Part shown: in pieces, positions 43,431 to 53,900 of the stretch
Layout of the letters: every line of letters starts with the position of its first letter
How positions within the stretch are numbered: the first letter of the stretch is position 1
Assembly: GCA_964383495.1 (NCBI GenBank)
Contig: CAYLHG010000001.1
Location: 167,101 to 231,100 of the forward strand
Source: CAWKDC01 sp964383495
GTDB lineage: Bacteria; Pseudomonadota; Gammaproteobacteria; JABCZS01
DNA: 64,000 nucleotides
Reading direction: 5' to 3'
The notes under the pieces: model-generated
What the model saw: only the letters and a program-made list of their open reading frames with translations
Databases searched by the model: none
What the model was told of the DNA's origin: nothing
Program-made: the position numbers and the translations under genes

Positions 43431-46400
43431 TTATAGCTTAAATAAGACATAAAGCACCGGGACCACCCCCAGGGTTAATACCGTTGCCACCGTTAAACCA
43501 AATGCAATCACGCAGGCCATACCGTACCACATGTCCCCGCCAAATAAAATTAAAGGAACAAGACCTAATACCGTTGTTAACGTCGTCATTAGAATAGGAC
43601 GGAAACGGCGCATGCAAGCATTTACTACCGCTTGGTAAGGCGTTTCACCGGCGCGCAGCTCTTCATCTGCTTGATCAATTAGAACAATCGCATTGTTTAC
43701 CAAAATACCACCCAAAGACATAAAGCCTAGCATGGCCACAAACCCAAATGTCGCGCCCATCAATACCAACCCGGTAGCTCCACCTATCATGAGTAGCGGT
43801 AATGTGAGGAAAACAATTCCTGCACGGCGTACAGAATTAAATTGCCATACTAATAACACGAAGCCTATGAGTAAACATAATGGCAAGTAAGCAAATAAAG
43901 CACGTTGCGCTTTTCCTGCATCTTCGACTTCCCCGCCCCACGCCAATTGATACCCTTGCGGCAAAGGTAACTCCTCAACGTCAGGCAACGCTTTTTTCAT
44001 GAGTTCAACCGCGAACAAATCGGGATTACGTGCTGTTACAGTGATGGTGTGCACAAAATTACGTCTTTTTAAATGCCCAAATTTCCATTCAGGAATAAAT
44101 TTTGCAATTTGTAGTAAAGGCACACTTTTACCTGTTGTATTGGAATAAACGTTCACTGTGCGCAAATTATCAATATCACTACGCTCTGTACCTTGTGCAC
44201 GCAACACCAATGGAATGATTTTATCATTTTCATAATAATCGGTAATTTCATACCCTGAGTAAAATGCAGTCAATGAAAGTGCTACATCTACTGGTGTCAT
44301 TGAATTTCTTCCTGCCTGCGCTTCGTCAATATCTACAAATACTGTCGCTATTTTATTACCCCAATCATCATCAATAGCCACTGTACCAGGAATTTTTTGA
44401 AACACACTTTTTGCTTCATGTGCCAATGTATATAATTTTTCAGGATCGGGGCCGCTGATCCGCAACTGCACCACACCTGTTTCAGACGGTCCTAAAAATA
44501 ATTTTTTCACATCTGCGTTTGCATCAGGCAAATGCTCCAATACATAACGTTGTGTTTTTTTAATCAACTCGTCTACTTTATTTAAATCATCTACATCAAC
44601 CAATATAAATGCGCGATGTGCATCAGGATCAAAAGGAGATAATGATAAGAAAAATCGAGGCCCCCCCTCCCCCACATATGCGACTGTATTTTTAATATTA
44701 GGATTTTCTTTTTTATCCAATAACCAAACGTTTAATGTTTCCACTACTTTTTCAGTTTGTTTAATGCTGCCGCCTCTCGCTAAATCTAAATAAATAGTAT
44801 ATTGCGCGCGATCAGAAGGTGGGAAAAATTGCCGAGGCACTGTTTTCATCATTAAAAAAGACAGCACGAACAGCACACCCATTGTCATTAAAAACCCTTT
44901 AGGGTGCGCTAATACCCATTCTAATGCATTCCGATAAGCAGCATAAAAACGTGGTGCTTGCTGCGCATCTTGCGATTCAAAACTTGTAATATCTATTTTC
45001 ATAAAATGATAACAAGCCAATGGCACAGCCGTTACTGCTAAAAACCATGAGCCTAACAATGTAATACTCACCACTTGCGAAATGGCATAGGTATATTCCC
45101 CTGCGCGATGCTCTGCCAGCATTAAAGGTAAAAATGCCAGGATGGTAGTCAGCGAAGATGTCAATAAAGGAATCAATAAACTATCACCCGCATGAATGCA
45201 TGCATCGTCGCGCGGCTCGCCACGCTGCAAACGTGTTTTAATATCTTCTGCTACTACAATGCCATTATCTACCAATAGTCCTAAAGAAATAATCAATGCT
45301 GCAATAGAAACGCGGTGCAGCGGAATTCCCACCGCATACATCACGATCAAAGTGAACATCAATGTTAATGGGACATTCAATCCAACGATTAAACCTGTGC
45401 GCATGCCCAAAAATAAAATCACCACGCCTAATACAATCACCAATGTTTGATATAGATTACCTGTAAAATCCCCCATACTGGCTTTTACCCAATCTCCTTG
45501 GAAAGTGGCAAAATCCAAACTGTAACCGACAGGTAATCGTGCTTCCGCGGCGTTCATGAATGTTTTTAAACGCTCGCTTAATTCTAAAATATTCGTACCG
45601 TCGCTCATGGAGACAGCCACCATGATCGAAGGCTTGTTATCCCATAACGCGTATGTTTTGGGTGGATCTTGATACTCACGGCTGATATCCACTAAATCCC
45701 TCAAATAAATAGCATGTCCTGTTTGAGGGTTGATGATTTTTAATTCACCAATGTCAGCCAAAGACATAAAACTGCCAGAAGGTTCAATGACTAGCGTTCT
45801 ATTCATCACTTCCATTTTGCCGCCAGGCAATAATGTGTTGGCAGCACGTAAACTTTGTATTAAGGCTTGAGGCGCAATGCCAAATTCAGCCAGTTTGGCA
45901 TTGGAAAAATTCAAATAAATAGTTTCATCCTGCACGCCGTAAAACGTAACTTTTTTAACACCCTTTAGGTTATAAAGGCCTCGCCGAATTTCTAACGCAG
46001 TGTCGTACATTTGTGCTGGCGTAAAACCGTCACTTGTTAAGGCTAATGTCGCTACTGTTACATCACCATAATCATCATTCACAAACGGCCCCTTCACTCC
46101 TGAAGGTAAACTAGGCGCTGCAGATTCTACTTTGTTACGCAATTCATCCCAAATAGGCTGCAAATTAAAATAACGATCATAAACGTTCACATGAATGACA
46201 GACATATCTGTTTTAGAAGATGATCGAATAAACTCTATTTCAGGAATTTCGCGAATCTTTTCTTCCAGTGGGCGCGTGATTAAATCTTCAATACGTTCTG
46301 CTGACATACCAGGATAAAATGTTGTCACGACCGCTTCGCGAATGGTGAAAGAAGGGTCTTCTTGGCTAGGAAAATGCAAATACAACCATGTGCCCAATAC

Positions 46401-46469
46401 AACCAGGAGTACTAATAATACGGAGAAAAAAGATGTATTTTTTAAAGCAAAACGCGTCAGTGAAAACAT
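43431..46469 (-). CDS. RND-family efflux pump, inner-membrane permease
   Basis: Proton-driven exporter of about 1012 residues with 12 helices and two large periplasmic loops. FYPGMSAERIEDLITRPLEEKI, the helix-4 motif GLLVDNGIVVAED near 400 (Asp kept, second position Asn instead of the AcrB Asp) and the C-terminal NNAIVLIDQADE are typical. Start ATG 46469 is 3 nt beyond the adaptor stop. No TolC-type gene is adjacent, so it probably uses a shared channel. Substrates unknown. Confidence 0.93.
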   Translation of the reverse strand: MFSLTRFALKNTSFFSVLLVLLVVLGTWLYLHFPSQEDPSFTIREAVVTTFYPGMSAERIEDLITRPLEEKIREIPEIEFIRSSSKTDMSVIHVNVYDRYFNLQPIWDELRNKVESAAPSLPSGVKGPFVNDDYGDVTVATLALTSDGFTPAQMYDTALEIRRGLYNLKGVKKVTFYGVQDETIYLNFSNAKLAEFGIAPQALIQSLRAANTLLPGGKMEVMNRTLVIEPSGSFMSLADIGELKIINPQTGHAIYLRDLVDISREYQDPPKTYALWDNKPSIMVAVSMSDGTNILELSERLKTFMNAAEARLPVGYSLDFATFQGDWVKASMGDFTGNLYQTLVIVLGVVILFLGMRTGLIVGLNVPLTLMFTLIVMYAVGIPLHRVSIAALIISLGLLVDNGIVVAEDIKTRLQRGEPRDDACIHAGDSLLIPLLTSSLTTILAFLPLMLAEHRAGEYTYAISQVVSITLLGSWFLAVTAVPLACYHFMKIDITSFESQDAQQAPRFYAAYRNALEWVLAHPKGFLMTMGVLFVLSFLMMKTVPRQFFPPSDRAQYTIYLDLARGGSIKQTEKVVETLNVWLLDKKENPNIKNTVAYVGEGGPRFFLSLSPFDPDAHRAFILVDVDDLNKVDELIKKTQRYVLEHLPDANADVKKLFLGPSETGVVQLRISGPDPEKLYTLAHEAKSVFQKIPGTVAIDDDWGNKIATVFVDIDEAQAGRNSMTPVDVALSLTAFYSGYEITDYYENDKIIPLVLRAQGTERSDIDNLRTVNVYSNTTGKSVPLLQIAKFIPEWKFGHLKRRNFVHTITVTARNPDLFAVELMKKALPDVEELPLPQGYQLAWGGEVEDAGKAQRALFAYLPLCLLIGFVLLVWQFNSVRRAGIVFLTLPLLMIGGATGLVLMGATFGFVAMLGFMSLGGILVNNAIVLIDQADEELRAGETPYQAVVNACMRRFRPILMTTLTTVLGLVPLILFGGDMWYGMACVIAFGLTVATVLTLGVVPVLYVLFKL

Positions 46470-46471
46470 GA

Positions 46472-47548
46472 TCAATGCTCTTGATATAAAGTAACGGGTT
46501 GTCCATCCGTAAGAAAATGGACGCCTGCTGTTGCAACAATATCACCAGGCTGTAACCCGGAAACGACTTCTACACTATTTTCGCGAATGTCTTTGACAGA
46601 AACAATTGTTTTCTTCACTGTTTCAGATGTTTTATCATAAACAAAAACGTATGCTTCTCCTTTTTGACTAGCAGGAACCAATGCAGAAGCAGGAATTAAA
46701 TACGTAGGCTGTTTTGAGGCATTATCATGCCCAAACTCAATCCACACTTCCGCTGTTAAGCCAGGGTATAACCCTTTCCCATCATTCACATGAATTTTGG
46801 TAATAAATGCATTGCCTTCGTGTGTTGCAGCAGCTAATTCTGAAATTTCACCGCTGCGGCGTGATTCCCCTAAGCTAGGAAAAGCAATTTGTACAGGCAA
46901 CCCTGCCCAAACCTCTTTACGTAAACCTTCTGGCAACGATACGGATACTTCAAACCCTTCTTTCCCTAGTAGATGAAATAAAGGTTGTCCTGCACCTACA
47001 TTCACACCTGGATTAACTTTCACTGATCCAATATCACCCGCAAACGGCGCTTTTAATACAGTGTTGTCTAAATCACGCTGTGCCAACTCTTGCTTTGCTT
47101 TCGCGCTTTCAATATTTTGTTGTGCTGATTCATACTCTGCACGCGCAGCATCCATCATGGTTTTTGAAACAAACTTTTTTTCAAATAAAGTAGCTTTTGC
47201 GTCATGATCTGCTTTTTTTTCTGTCAAAATAGCATTGGCTTTTATCCAATCTGCTTTTGCGGCATCCAAATTTAATTGATAGGGTTTATTATCCAAGGTT
47301 GCTAGCGTTTGGTCTGCTTGCACTATATCGCCAGAAGCTACCAGCACAGAAGTAACGTATCCACTCACCTGAAATGAAAGCTCCGCTTCATTCCCGGCTT
47401 CAACAACGCCAGAAATACGGCGTAACTGGCCTCTTCCCAGCTCAGAAACTTCAATATATTGGATAGCCCGGCGCGGCGCTTCGTTATCAGAAGATCCACA
47501 GGCAATTAATAACGAACAAAGAACAAAAGACAGTATCCACTTTTTCAT
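46472..47548 (-). CDS. RND efflux periplasmic adaptor (membrane fusion) lipoprotein
   Basis: 358 residues, lipobox LIAC (Cys17), then barrel/lipoyl/hairpin domains: GNEAELSFQVSGYVTSVLVASGDIV, coiled-coil hairpin (about 90-155), AGDIGSVKVNPGVNVGAGQPLF. Bridges the inner-membrane pump to an outer-membrane channel. Immediately upstream of the pump gene. Confidence 0.94.
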   Translation of the reverse strand: MKKWILSFVLCSLLIACGSSDNEAPRRAIQYIEVSELGRGQLRRISGVVEAGNEAELSFQVSGYVTSVLVASGDIVQADQTLATLDNKPYQLNLDAAKADWIKANAILTEKKADHDAKATLFEKKFVSKTMMDAARAEYESAQQNIESAKAKQELAQRDLDNTVLKAPFAGDIGSVKVNPGVNVGAGQPLFHLLGKEGFEVSVSLPEGLRKEVWAGLPVQIAFPSLGESRRSGEISELAAATHEGNAFITKIHVNDGKGLYPGLTAEVWIEFGHDNASKQPTYLIPASALVPASQKGEAYVFVYDKTSETVKKTIVSVKDIRENSVEVVSGLQPGDIVATAGVHFLTDGQPVTLYQEH

Positions 47549-47566
47549 CAGAAACCCACATCATCA

Positions 47567-47983
47567 TTACACTACATGCAGTTTTACCGATGAGGAGAGA
47601 AAAGTCAATCGCCCTTGAGGATTTATGTAAAAACGCACAACATCACTTAATTCCCCCAAAGGCTTAAAACACATTTGAACATCATGACGATGTGCAGGAT
47701 GGCGAATCTTAACACCCGACTGCTCGAGCGCCTTCGCAAGGCGCGCCAAAATCAACGTGTTGTCTGCTTCAGGGTTGATACGGACATGGTTGAACTCAAA
47801 TAACATGCCATCTAAACGATGAACAGGGTCCATCACGTGACGCAAACGGCGCTGCGAGAGCGATTCAATGCATCCACATTCGACGACCTCCAACCCCACA
47901 CCTAACACGAACTCATAAAATGCGGCACTGACATCATTGGCCAGAAGGGTTGAATTTATAACGAGTTCAGTTGCTTGTTTCAT
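47567..47983 (-). CDS. Hypothetical protein, VOC-like features
   Basis: 138 residues, cytosolic. DVSAAFYEFVLGVGLEVVE near the start and FYINPQGRLTFLSS near the end faintly resemble vicinal-oxygen-chelate proteins, but no metal ligand set is clear. It lies 18 bp before the efflux adaptor and after nadE, on the same strand, so it may be part of that unit. Confidence 0.6.
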   Translation of the reverse strand: MKQATELVINSTLLANDVSAAFYEFVLGVGLEVVECGCIESLSQRRLRHVMDPVHRLDGMLFEFNHVRINPEADNTLILARLAKALEQSGVKIRHPAHRHDVQMCFKPLGELSDVVRFYINPQGRLTFLSSSVKLHVV

Positions 47984-48071
47984 GCCCTTATTTATCGGGA
48001 AAAGGGTATAAAACTTGAGGAAGATTCAAAAGTCATATTTATTTCAACAGGTTAACTTGTGTTCGAAGAAG

Positions 48072-49766
48072 CTAGCCACCAAACGTGCTGGTAATAGGAT
48101 AGCGCCTCTCTGACCCAAAAGCGAGCGCTGATACTTTAGGCCCCGGTGGAGCTTGCCGACGCTTATATTCATTCTGATAGATCCTCCGGATAACACGCGC
48201 CACATCAATATCTGAGCTTGCTTTAGCAGCGACAACCGCTAAACTTTCCCCACCTTCTAGGTAGGCTTCTAATATTTCATCTAATAAAACATAAGGAGGC
48301 AAATGATCTTCATCCCGTTGGTTCGGCGCTAGTTCTGCACTGGGCGCACGCTCAATCACTTCCTCAGGAATAATAGGGGATACAGAATTGCGATACCGCG
48401 CCAAACGAAATACATCCGTTTTGTACACATCTTTTAAGGGCGCAAATGCGCCTGCCATGTCACCATATAATGTGGTATATCCCATCGCATATTCACTTTT
48501 ATTGCCTGTGCTGATCAACAGTGCACCTGTTTGATTCGACATCCCCATTAATAAAACAGCACGTATACGCGCTTGAATATTTTGTGCGGTGATGGACGAT
48601 AAAACATCGGCTGTTTTTTGGGCTAATTTATCTGTGCGCCCAAGCGCTATATCCCACAATGTTTTTTTATGTGTTTCAATATCATTGCTAATAGCCTGTG
48701 CAAGCAACGCTCCTAAAGATTCCATTGCAGTATCAATGTTTATTTTTTTGAGTGGAATTTGCATTGCTTCACATTGCGCTAACGCGCATTTTTCACTTAA
48801 TTCACTAGTGTAGGGGGAAGGCAAAAAAAATGGTTGCACAGCATCTTTCCCCAAAGCATCACTTAGAATTGCTAAACATAATGCAGAATCAATACCTCCC
48901 GATAAACCCAATAAAACCGTTCGAAAACCATTTTTCTCACAATAGTCACGCGTAGCTAACACTACTGCTCGATAAATTAAAGCATCGCGGGAAGGCTCCA
49001 TCGTCAACGGCCCATTCACAATATCCAGCACGCCCCCATTCTTGCTAAATGTTATTGGCCACAAACAGGGTTCAAACCATGGTGCTTGAGACGCACATTC
49101 TCCATGTGCATTAAATGCGCATGATCCACCATCAAATACTAACGAATCTTGGCCTCCCACTAAATTAACATAAATAACGGGATGCTCCACATACATACTA
49201 AATTCAGATAATAATTTTTCTCGGATTTTTAATTTTTTATCGTCAAAAGGGGAAGCGTTCACTATTAATAATACATCTGCTTGGGCTAATCTGATTTTCT
49301 CACGCATCTCAACATGCCATATGTCTTCGCAAATGGCCAACGCACAACGCAATCCATTTAATACCACAACAGTGTCTTGATTTCCTGGTGTAAAATAACG
49401 CTTTTCATCAAACACTCCTGTGTTAGGCAAAAATTGCTTACGATAACGTGCTTTTAAAAAACGATCTGAAAAAATACTCACGGCATTGTATAATTTGCCT
49501 TCCTGATGTTCAACATGCCCAATCACAATCGCAATATCTGTTGCGGCAGCTTTCACTTCCTCTAATGCTTTATCTAATGCCAAAAGATATTCTGATCGGT
49601 ATAATAAATCTTCTGGTGGGTAGCCGGTTAAAGCAAGCTCGGGGAATATCACAATATCGGCTGAGTGAGCGGCTTTGGCATCTCGAACGGCAGTCAAAAT
49701 TTGACGGAGGTTTCCTTCGGTATCCCCGACACAAACGTTTAATTGGGCACACACGATGGTTGTCAT
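48072..49766 (-). CDS. nadE: Glutamine-dependent NAD+ synthetase NadE
   Basis: Last step of NAD synthesis. 564 residues: N-terminal nitrilase-type glutaminase with its Glu (FPELALTGYPPEDLL), Lys (RKQFLPNTGVFDE) and Cys (LAICEDIWH); C-terminal synthetase with P-loop LGLSGGIDSALCLA near 285 and STGNKSEYAMGYTTLYGDMAG. AGGAGG-like site precedes ATG 49766. Divergent from the pilin gene at 49842. Confidence 0.96.
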   Translation of the reverse strand: MTTIVCAQLNVCVGDTEGNLRQILTAVRDAKAAHSADIVIFPELALTGYPPEDLLYRSEYLLALDKALEEVKAAATDIAIVIGHVEHQEGKLYNAVSIFSDRFLKARYRKQFLPNTGVFDEKRYFTPGNQDTVVVLNGLRCALAICEDIWHVEMREKIRLAQADVLLIVNASPFDDKKLKIREKLLSEFSMYVEHPVIYVNLVGGQDSLVFDGGSCAFNAHGECASQAPWFEPCLWPITFSKNGGVLDIVNGPLTMEPSRDALIYRAVVLATRDYCEKNGFRTVLLGLSGGIDSALCLAILSDALGKDAVQPFFLPSPYTSELSEKCALAQCEAMQIPLKKINIDTAMESLGALLAQAISNDIETHKKTLWDIALGRTDKLAQKTADVLSSITAQNIQARIRAVLLMGMSNQTGALLISTGNKSEYAMGYTTLYGDMAGAFAPLKDVYKTDVFRLARYRNSVSPIIPEEVIERAPSAELAPNQRDEDHLPPYVLLDEILEAYLEGGESLAVVAAKASSDIDVARVIRRIYQNEYKRRQAPPGPKVSALAFGSERRYPITSTFGG

Positions 49767-49841
49767 TTGTTCCTCCTTTCCGTATTATACTACAAACCCA
49801 TCGCTGGGGTTACAAATGTAGGACTTGGGCAAAATAATCGA

Positions 49842-50318
49842 ATGAAAAATCCGGGCTTCTCTCTTTTAGAATGTATTCTTGTGCTGATGATCGGCACAAT
49901 GCTTTCTATGCTGGCTTTTTCTCATATTAAAACCATCATTGAGCGTAAAGCGGTCGCCCAAGATACCTTACTAATCTCAAAAGCTTTAACATCTGCCCAG
50001 CTTCGCGCGCTCACCTCCCACCAAGAAGCACGCGTTTGTGGCGACCCATCCTGCACGCTCTCTTGGGGGCATGATTTATTCATTGTGCAACATGGCTCTA
50101 CGCATCACGTTTCTTTAAGCGGAAAAACATCCCTTATCGTGCGCGCATTCCCTGCGCATATTGAACATCAATTTATTTTTACGCCTGCAGGCATGACTGA
50201 TTTTCAAAACGCCAGCATATACGTCTGCTCTCAAACCAGCCTCCTAGCAACCCAATTGCGCATTAACCAAGCAGGCAGAGTGTCGATTTCAGAAGGCAAT
50301 GCATTTGAACATTGCTAA
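49842..50318 (+). CDS. GspH/FimT-type minor pseudopilin
   Basis: 158 residues. The class III leader MKNPG|FSLLECILVLMIG shows the prepilin peptidase site (Gly before Phe, Glu at +5) and the N-terminal helix. The globular part has Cys pairs and a GspH-like region (RVSISEGNAF end). Likely a minor pilin processed by the PilD at 62954. Overlaps the convergent pilin gene by 4 nt. Confidence 0.85.
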   Translation: MKNPGFSLLECILVLMIGTMLSMLAFSHIKTIIERKAVAQDTLLISKALTSAQLRALTSHQEARVCGDPSCTLSWGHDLFIVQHGSTHHVSLSGKTSLIVRAFPAHIEHQFIFTPAGMTDFQNASIYVCSQTSLLATQLRINQAGRVSISEGNAFEHC

Positions 50319-50680
50319 AAAATACACTCCGGTTCTGCAACCCATTCATGCGCGCTGTTTGTCTCAAATCGATGACACCAATCAGTCGCATGAGTACTTT
50401 CAATCACCATATGATAGCTTAAACGATCCGCTTCTATTGCTAACGTATGAGGCTTTTCCACTTGCAAGCGCTCTGCACAGGTTTCATAGTCTCGCTCTGA
50501 AAAATAACAAATTTCAATTTCAGTTTGTAAACTAATCAATATGGCAGCGCGTTCGCGTGCACGTGCTTTCTCAACAAATACACCGTAATAGGGCAAAGAC
50601 CACTGTACAAGAAGCCCGAGGATGGCTAAACTGATCAAAAGCTCTAATAAAGAAAAACCAAAGCGGTAAGATGGTTTCAT
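50315..50680 (-). CDS. Type IV pilin-like protein (PilE type)
   Basis: 121 residues. MKPSYRFG|FSLLELLISLAILGLL is a prepilin leader and N-terminal helix; QWSLPYYGVFVEKARARERAAIL continues as in PilE minor pilins. The globular domain is small with four Cys. Convergent with the GspH-type gene, an unusual arrangement for pilin genes. Confidence 0.87.
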   Translation of the reverse strand: MKPSYRFGFSLLELLISLAILGLLVQWSLPYYGVFVEKARARERAAILISLQTEIEICYFSERDYETCAERLQVEKPHTLAIEADRLSYHMVIESTHATDWCHRFETNSAHEWVAEPECIF

Positions 50681-50734
50681 ATCGACCTTATTTATAGTTA
50701 TTACCGCATCATACTACAACTTAAGAGGATTAAG

Positions 50735-50977
50735 ATGATCGATTTGCAAAAAGCCCTACTCAATCCCGCTGCCGTGTTTTCCCATCCTCAAGGCGTGGTA
50801 AACCATCCTGGTTTGACACGTGACCAAAAAATTGAAATATTGCGTCGTTGGGCTTATGATGAAAAAGAGCTGGAAACAGCTGCAGATGAAAATATGACAG
50901 GCGAGAAAGACGACGACCATCTCAACGATGTATTAAAAGCCTTGAATGAACTGGGTGCGGGATTGATGAAAGGGTAA
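50735..50977 (+). CDS. Conserved small protein of unknown function
   Basis: 80 residues. LLNPAAVFSHPQGVVNHPGLTRDQKIEILRRWAYDEKEL and ...EENM...LNDVLKAL-ELG resemble a small uncharacterised protein common in proteobacteria (pattern P-x-x-V-x-x-(D/H)-P-x-L-(T/S)-x-(D/E)-QK-IEILRRW). AGAGGA ribosome site. Confidence 0.8.
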   Translation: MIDLQKALLNPAAVFSHPQGVVNHPGLTRDQKIEILRRWAYDEKELETAADENMTGEKDDDHLNDVLKALNELGAGLMKG

Positions 50978-51003
50978 AAACAGAGGATGACGAGTCTGAA
51001 CGA

Positions 51004-52662
51004 TTACCTCAACTCTCGTCTTAAAATCTTCCCGACATTCGTCTTTGGTAAGCTATCTCTAAATTCTACCAATTTAGGCATTTTATAGCGCGTTAAACGA
51101 GATTCACAAAAATCTAAAATATCTTTTTCCGTTAATCTCGGATCTTTTTTCACCACAAATAATTTAACAACCTGTCCGCTCATTGCGCTCGACGCCCCTA
51201 CTGCTGCCACTTCTCTCACACCCGGGTGCTGCATCACTACATCTTCAATTTCGTTAGGATATACATTAAATCCTGATACTAAAATCATATCTTTCTTACG
51301 ATCCACCAAATATAAAAAACCTTTGGGGTCCATTTTCGCAATATCCCCTGTTTTTAGCCAACCATCCTCATCTAATACTAATGCAGTTTCATCTGGATTA
51401 TGCCAATACCCTTTCATCACCTGTGGGCCTTTCACACATAATTCACCGGTTGCAGATAAATCTACTTCTTTCCCATTATCATCAATAATTTTAATATCTG
51501 TGGACGGCAATGGTAACCCAATAGACCCTGTATATTCAGTAAATTGAAAGGGGTTAATCGTAGCAGCGGGCGATGTTTCTGTTAAGCCATAGGCTTCTAA
51601 AATGGGTTTACCCGTTACTTCTTTCCATTTCTGAGCTACAGCATATTGCACAGCCATGCCACCGCCCATCACCAATTTTAAATGACTAAAATTTACATTT
51701 GCAAAATTTGATGTGTGCAACAAACCATTAAATAATGTGTTTACACCTGTCATAACAGTAAACGAATATTTTTTTAATGTACGGACAAAGCTTTTCATAT
51801 CACGCGGATTAGTAATCAATATATTTTTCGCGCCTAGCTCAGTAAAAATTAAACAATTCGCTGTCAATGAAAAAATATGATACAACGGCAATGCAGTGAC
51901 CACGCATTCTTTGCCTCGTTCTAACATGAGGCCGATCCATGCTATCCCTTGCTGCACATTCGCCAGCATATTTGCGTGCGTTAACATCGCCCCCTTTGCA
52001 ATGCCTGTTGTTCCGCCTGTGTATTGCAAAAATGCAATATCTTGAGGAAGTAACGTCACCGGCTCGAGTGTTAGCTTTTTTCCTTCTTTTAATGCATCTT
52101 TAAATGAAATAGCTTGAGGAATATCATATCCAGGATAAGGGTTTGCAATATATTTACTCACTGCATCAACAACCCAACCTTTTACTATTGGAAATAAATC
52201 TCCCACACGCGTAATGATCACATGTTTCAGCGCAGGACATTGTGGTAAAGACTCCTGAACCGTATGCGCCATATTTGCCAACACAACTACGGCAACTGCG
52301 CCAGAATCATTTAATTGATGTGTAGCTTCTCGCGGTGTATACAAGGGATTCACGTTTACTACAATCAAACCCGCCCGAAAAGCTGCATAAATAACGACAA
52401 GATATTGGAGTAGATTGGGCATCATGATAGCAATCCGATCACCCTTGGATAATTTCAACGTTGATTGAAAATAAGCAGCTATGTCACGCGTTAATGCGTC
52501 AAGCTCACGATACGTAAGGGTGCTTCCCATATTCACAGCTGCAGGTAAGTCTTGATATCGTGATACTGCCTGAGAAAACAACGCAGCAATGGAGGTATAC
52601 GGACTAGGTTCAATCTCTGACGGCACACCTTTAGGGTAACTAGCAAGCCAGATTTTTTCCAT
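51004..52662 (-). CDS. fadD: Long-chain fatty acid-CoA ligase FadD-like
   Basis: ATP-dependent acyl-CoA synthetase, 552 residues from ATG 52662 (GGAAG upstream). AMP-binding P-loop LQYTGGTTGIAKGAMLTH near 212, GYGLTET-type motif EAYGLTETSP, GWLKTGDIAKMD, and the C-terminal catalytic Lys region PKTNVGKILRREL. Activates exogenous fatty acids for lipid synthesis or beta-oxidation. Confidence 0.93.
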   Translation of the reverse strand: MEKIWLASYPKGVPSEIEPSPYTSIAALFSQAVSRYQDLPAAVNMGSTLTYRELDALTRDIAAYFQSTLKLSKGDRIAIMMPNLLQYLVVIYAAFRAGLIVVNVNPLYTPREATHQLNDSGAVAVVVLANMAHTVQESLPQCPALKHVIITRVGDLFPIVKGWVVDAVSKYIANPYPGYDIPQAISFKDALKEGKKLTLEPVTLLPQDIAFLQYTGGTTGIAKGAMLTHANMLANVQQGIAWIGLMLERGKECVVTALPLYHIFSLTANCLIFTELGAKNILITNPRDMKSFVRTLKKYSFTVMTGVNTLFNGLLHTSNFANVNFSHLKLVMGGGMAVQYAVAQKWKEVTGKPILEAYGLTETSPAATINPFQFTEYTGSIGLPLPSTDIKIIDDNGKEVDLSATGELCVKGPQVMKGYWHNPDETALVLDEDGWLKTGDIAKMDPKGFLYLVDRKKDMILVSGFNVYPNEIEDVVMQHPGVREVAAVGASSAMSGQVVKLFVVKKDPRLTEKDILDFCESRLTRYKMPKLVEFRDSLPKTNVGKILRRELR

Positions 52663-52763
52663 GTTCAATCTTCCTTGATGGGCAAACAAGCATTGTGACC
52701 TAAAATGAGCTAAAAAAGAAGAGGAAAAAACTTTTTTTATCAAAACCAGTATATACTTGCATC

Positions 52764-53900
52764 ATGAAATTAATTCTCAAACTCTTTGCTGGCATTGTCA
52801 TTGGCATATTATTGGGCACGTTTCTGCCTGATGCTGCCGTTCGGCCTTTTATTACTCTTAAAGTTTTATTAGGCGATTTTATCGGTTTTGTGATCCCCTT
52901 TATTATTATTTTCTACATTACGCATGGCATTGCTGGATTAGGGCATCAATCAGGAAAAATTGTAGGTCTCACTGTAGGCTTGACTTACGTTTCAACTATT
53001 ATTGCTGGCGTTATGGCTGCCGTTGTTGCACTGGCTGTATTGTCAGAATTTTCTACGAAAACGGCTCTGTTGGATAATGCACCGTCATTAATGCCGTATT
53101 TTAACTTGCAACTTCCCCCGATCATGCCGGTAATGACAGCCGTGCTTATTGCATTTTTATTTGGGCTAGGGATCAGCAAAAACCATGGCCATACGTTGCG
53201 TGATGTTGTCAACGAAGGCAAGCAGATCATGGATAGAATATTAAGCCATATTTTCATTCCTCTTTTACCTCTCTATGTAGGCTGTATTTTTGCAGATTTA
53301 GCCGCTAACGGTTCTGCTTTTGATACTATCAAAACATTTCTGCTCGTATTGGGTTTATCAGTCGCGCTACACGTTATATGGTTAACAACGCTTTACAGCA
53401 TTGCTGGCCTCGTGGTCCATAAAAACCCTTGGGGGTTACTACGCAATATGTTGCCTGCATATATCACGGCTGCCAGTACTATGAGTAGTGCAGCAACCAT
53501 TCCCGTGACATTGCGCTCCGTTAAAAACAACGGTGTACGGGCCTATATTGCTGATTTTGGCGTGCCTTTATGCGCCACTATCCATATTTGCGGCAGCATG
53601 ATCACACTCACAAGTTGCGCCATTGCTGTGACACTGATTTCACCTGATCTTCCCACGCCGACCTTAGGGTTAATGTTCCCTTTTATTTTAGCGTTAGGGT
53701 TTGTCATGATAGCTGCCCCAGGCGTGCCTGGAGGGGGCGTGATGGCAGCTTTGGGGCTTTTAACCACCATGTTAGGCTTTGACCAGACCGCCATTGGCTT
53801 GATGATTGCGCTTTATGTTGCCCAAGACAGCCTGGGAACAGCCACTAATGTGACTTGTGACGGAGCGCTGTTGCTTATGGTGGATAAGTGGACGCCTTGA
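52764..53900 (+). CDS. Dicarboxylate/amino acid:cation symporter (DAACS family)
   Basis: 378 residues, about eight helices plus two re-entrant hairpins. The Ser-rich motif AASTMSSAATIPVT, GSMITLTSC and APGVPGGGVMAAL followed by QDSLGTATNVTCDGA correspond to the DAACS transport core. Imports glutamate, aspartate, serine or C4 acids; exact substrate not decidable. Its stop codon lies inside the -35 of the htpG heat-shock promoter. Confidence 0.93.
   Translation: MKLILKLFAGIVIGILLGTFLPDAAVRPFITLKVLLGDFIGFVIPFIIIFYITHGIAGLGHQSGKIVGLTVGLTYVSTIIAGVMAAVVALAVLSEFSTKTALLDNAPSLMPYFNLQLPPIMPVMTAVLIAFLFGLGISKNHGHTLRDVVNEGKQIMDRILSHIFIPLLPLYVGCIFADLAANGSAFDTIKTFLLVLGLSVALHVIWLTTLYSIAGLVVHKNPWGLLRNMLPAYITAASTMSSAATIPVTLRSVKNNGVRAYIADFGVPLCATIHICGSMITLTSCAIAVTLISPDLPTPTLGLMFPFILALGFVMIAAPGVPGGGVMAALGLLTTMLGFDQTAIGLMIALYVAQDSLGTATNVTCDGALLLMVDKWTP

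Noticed and set aside
43693..45450. Plus-strand reading frames inside the RND pump gene
   Set aside because: Low-complexity Pro/Thr/Asn-rich shadows opposite conserved transmembrane helices.
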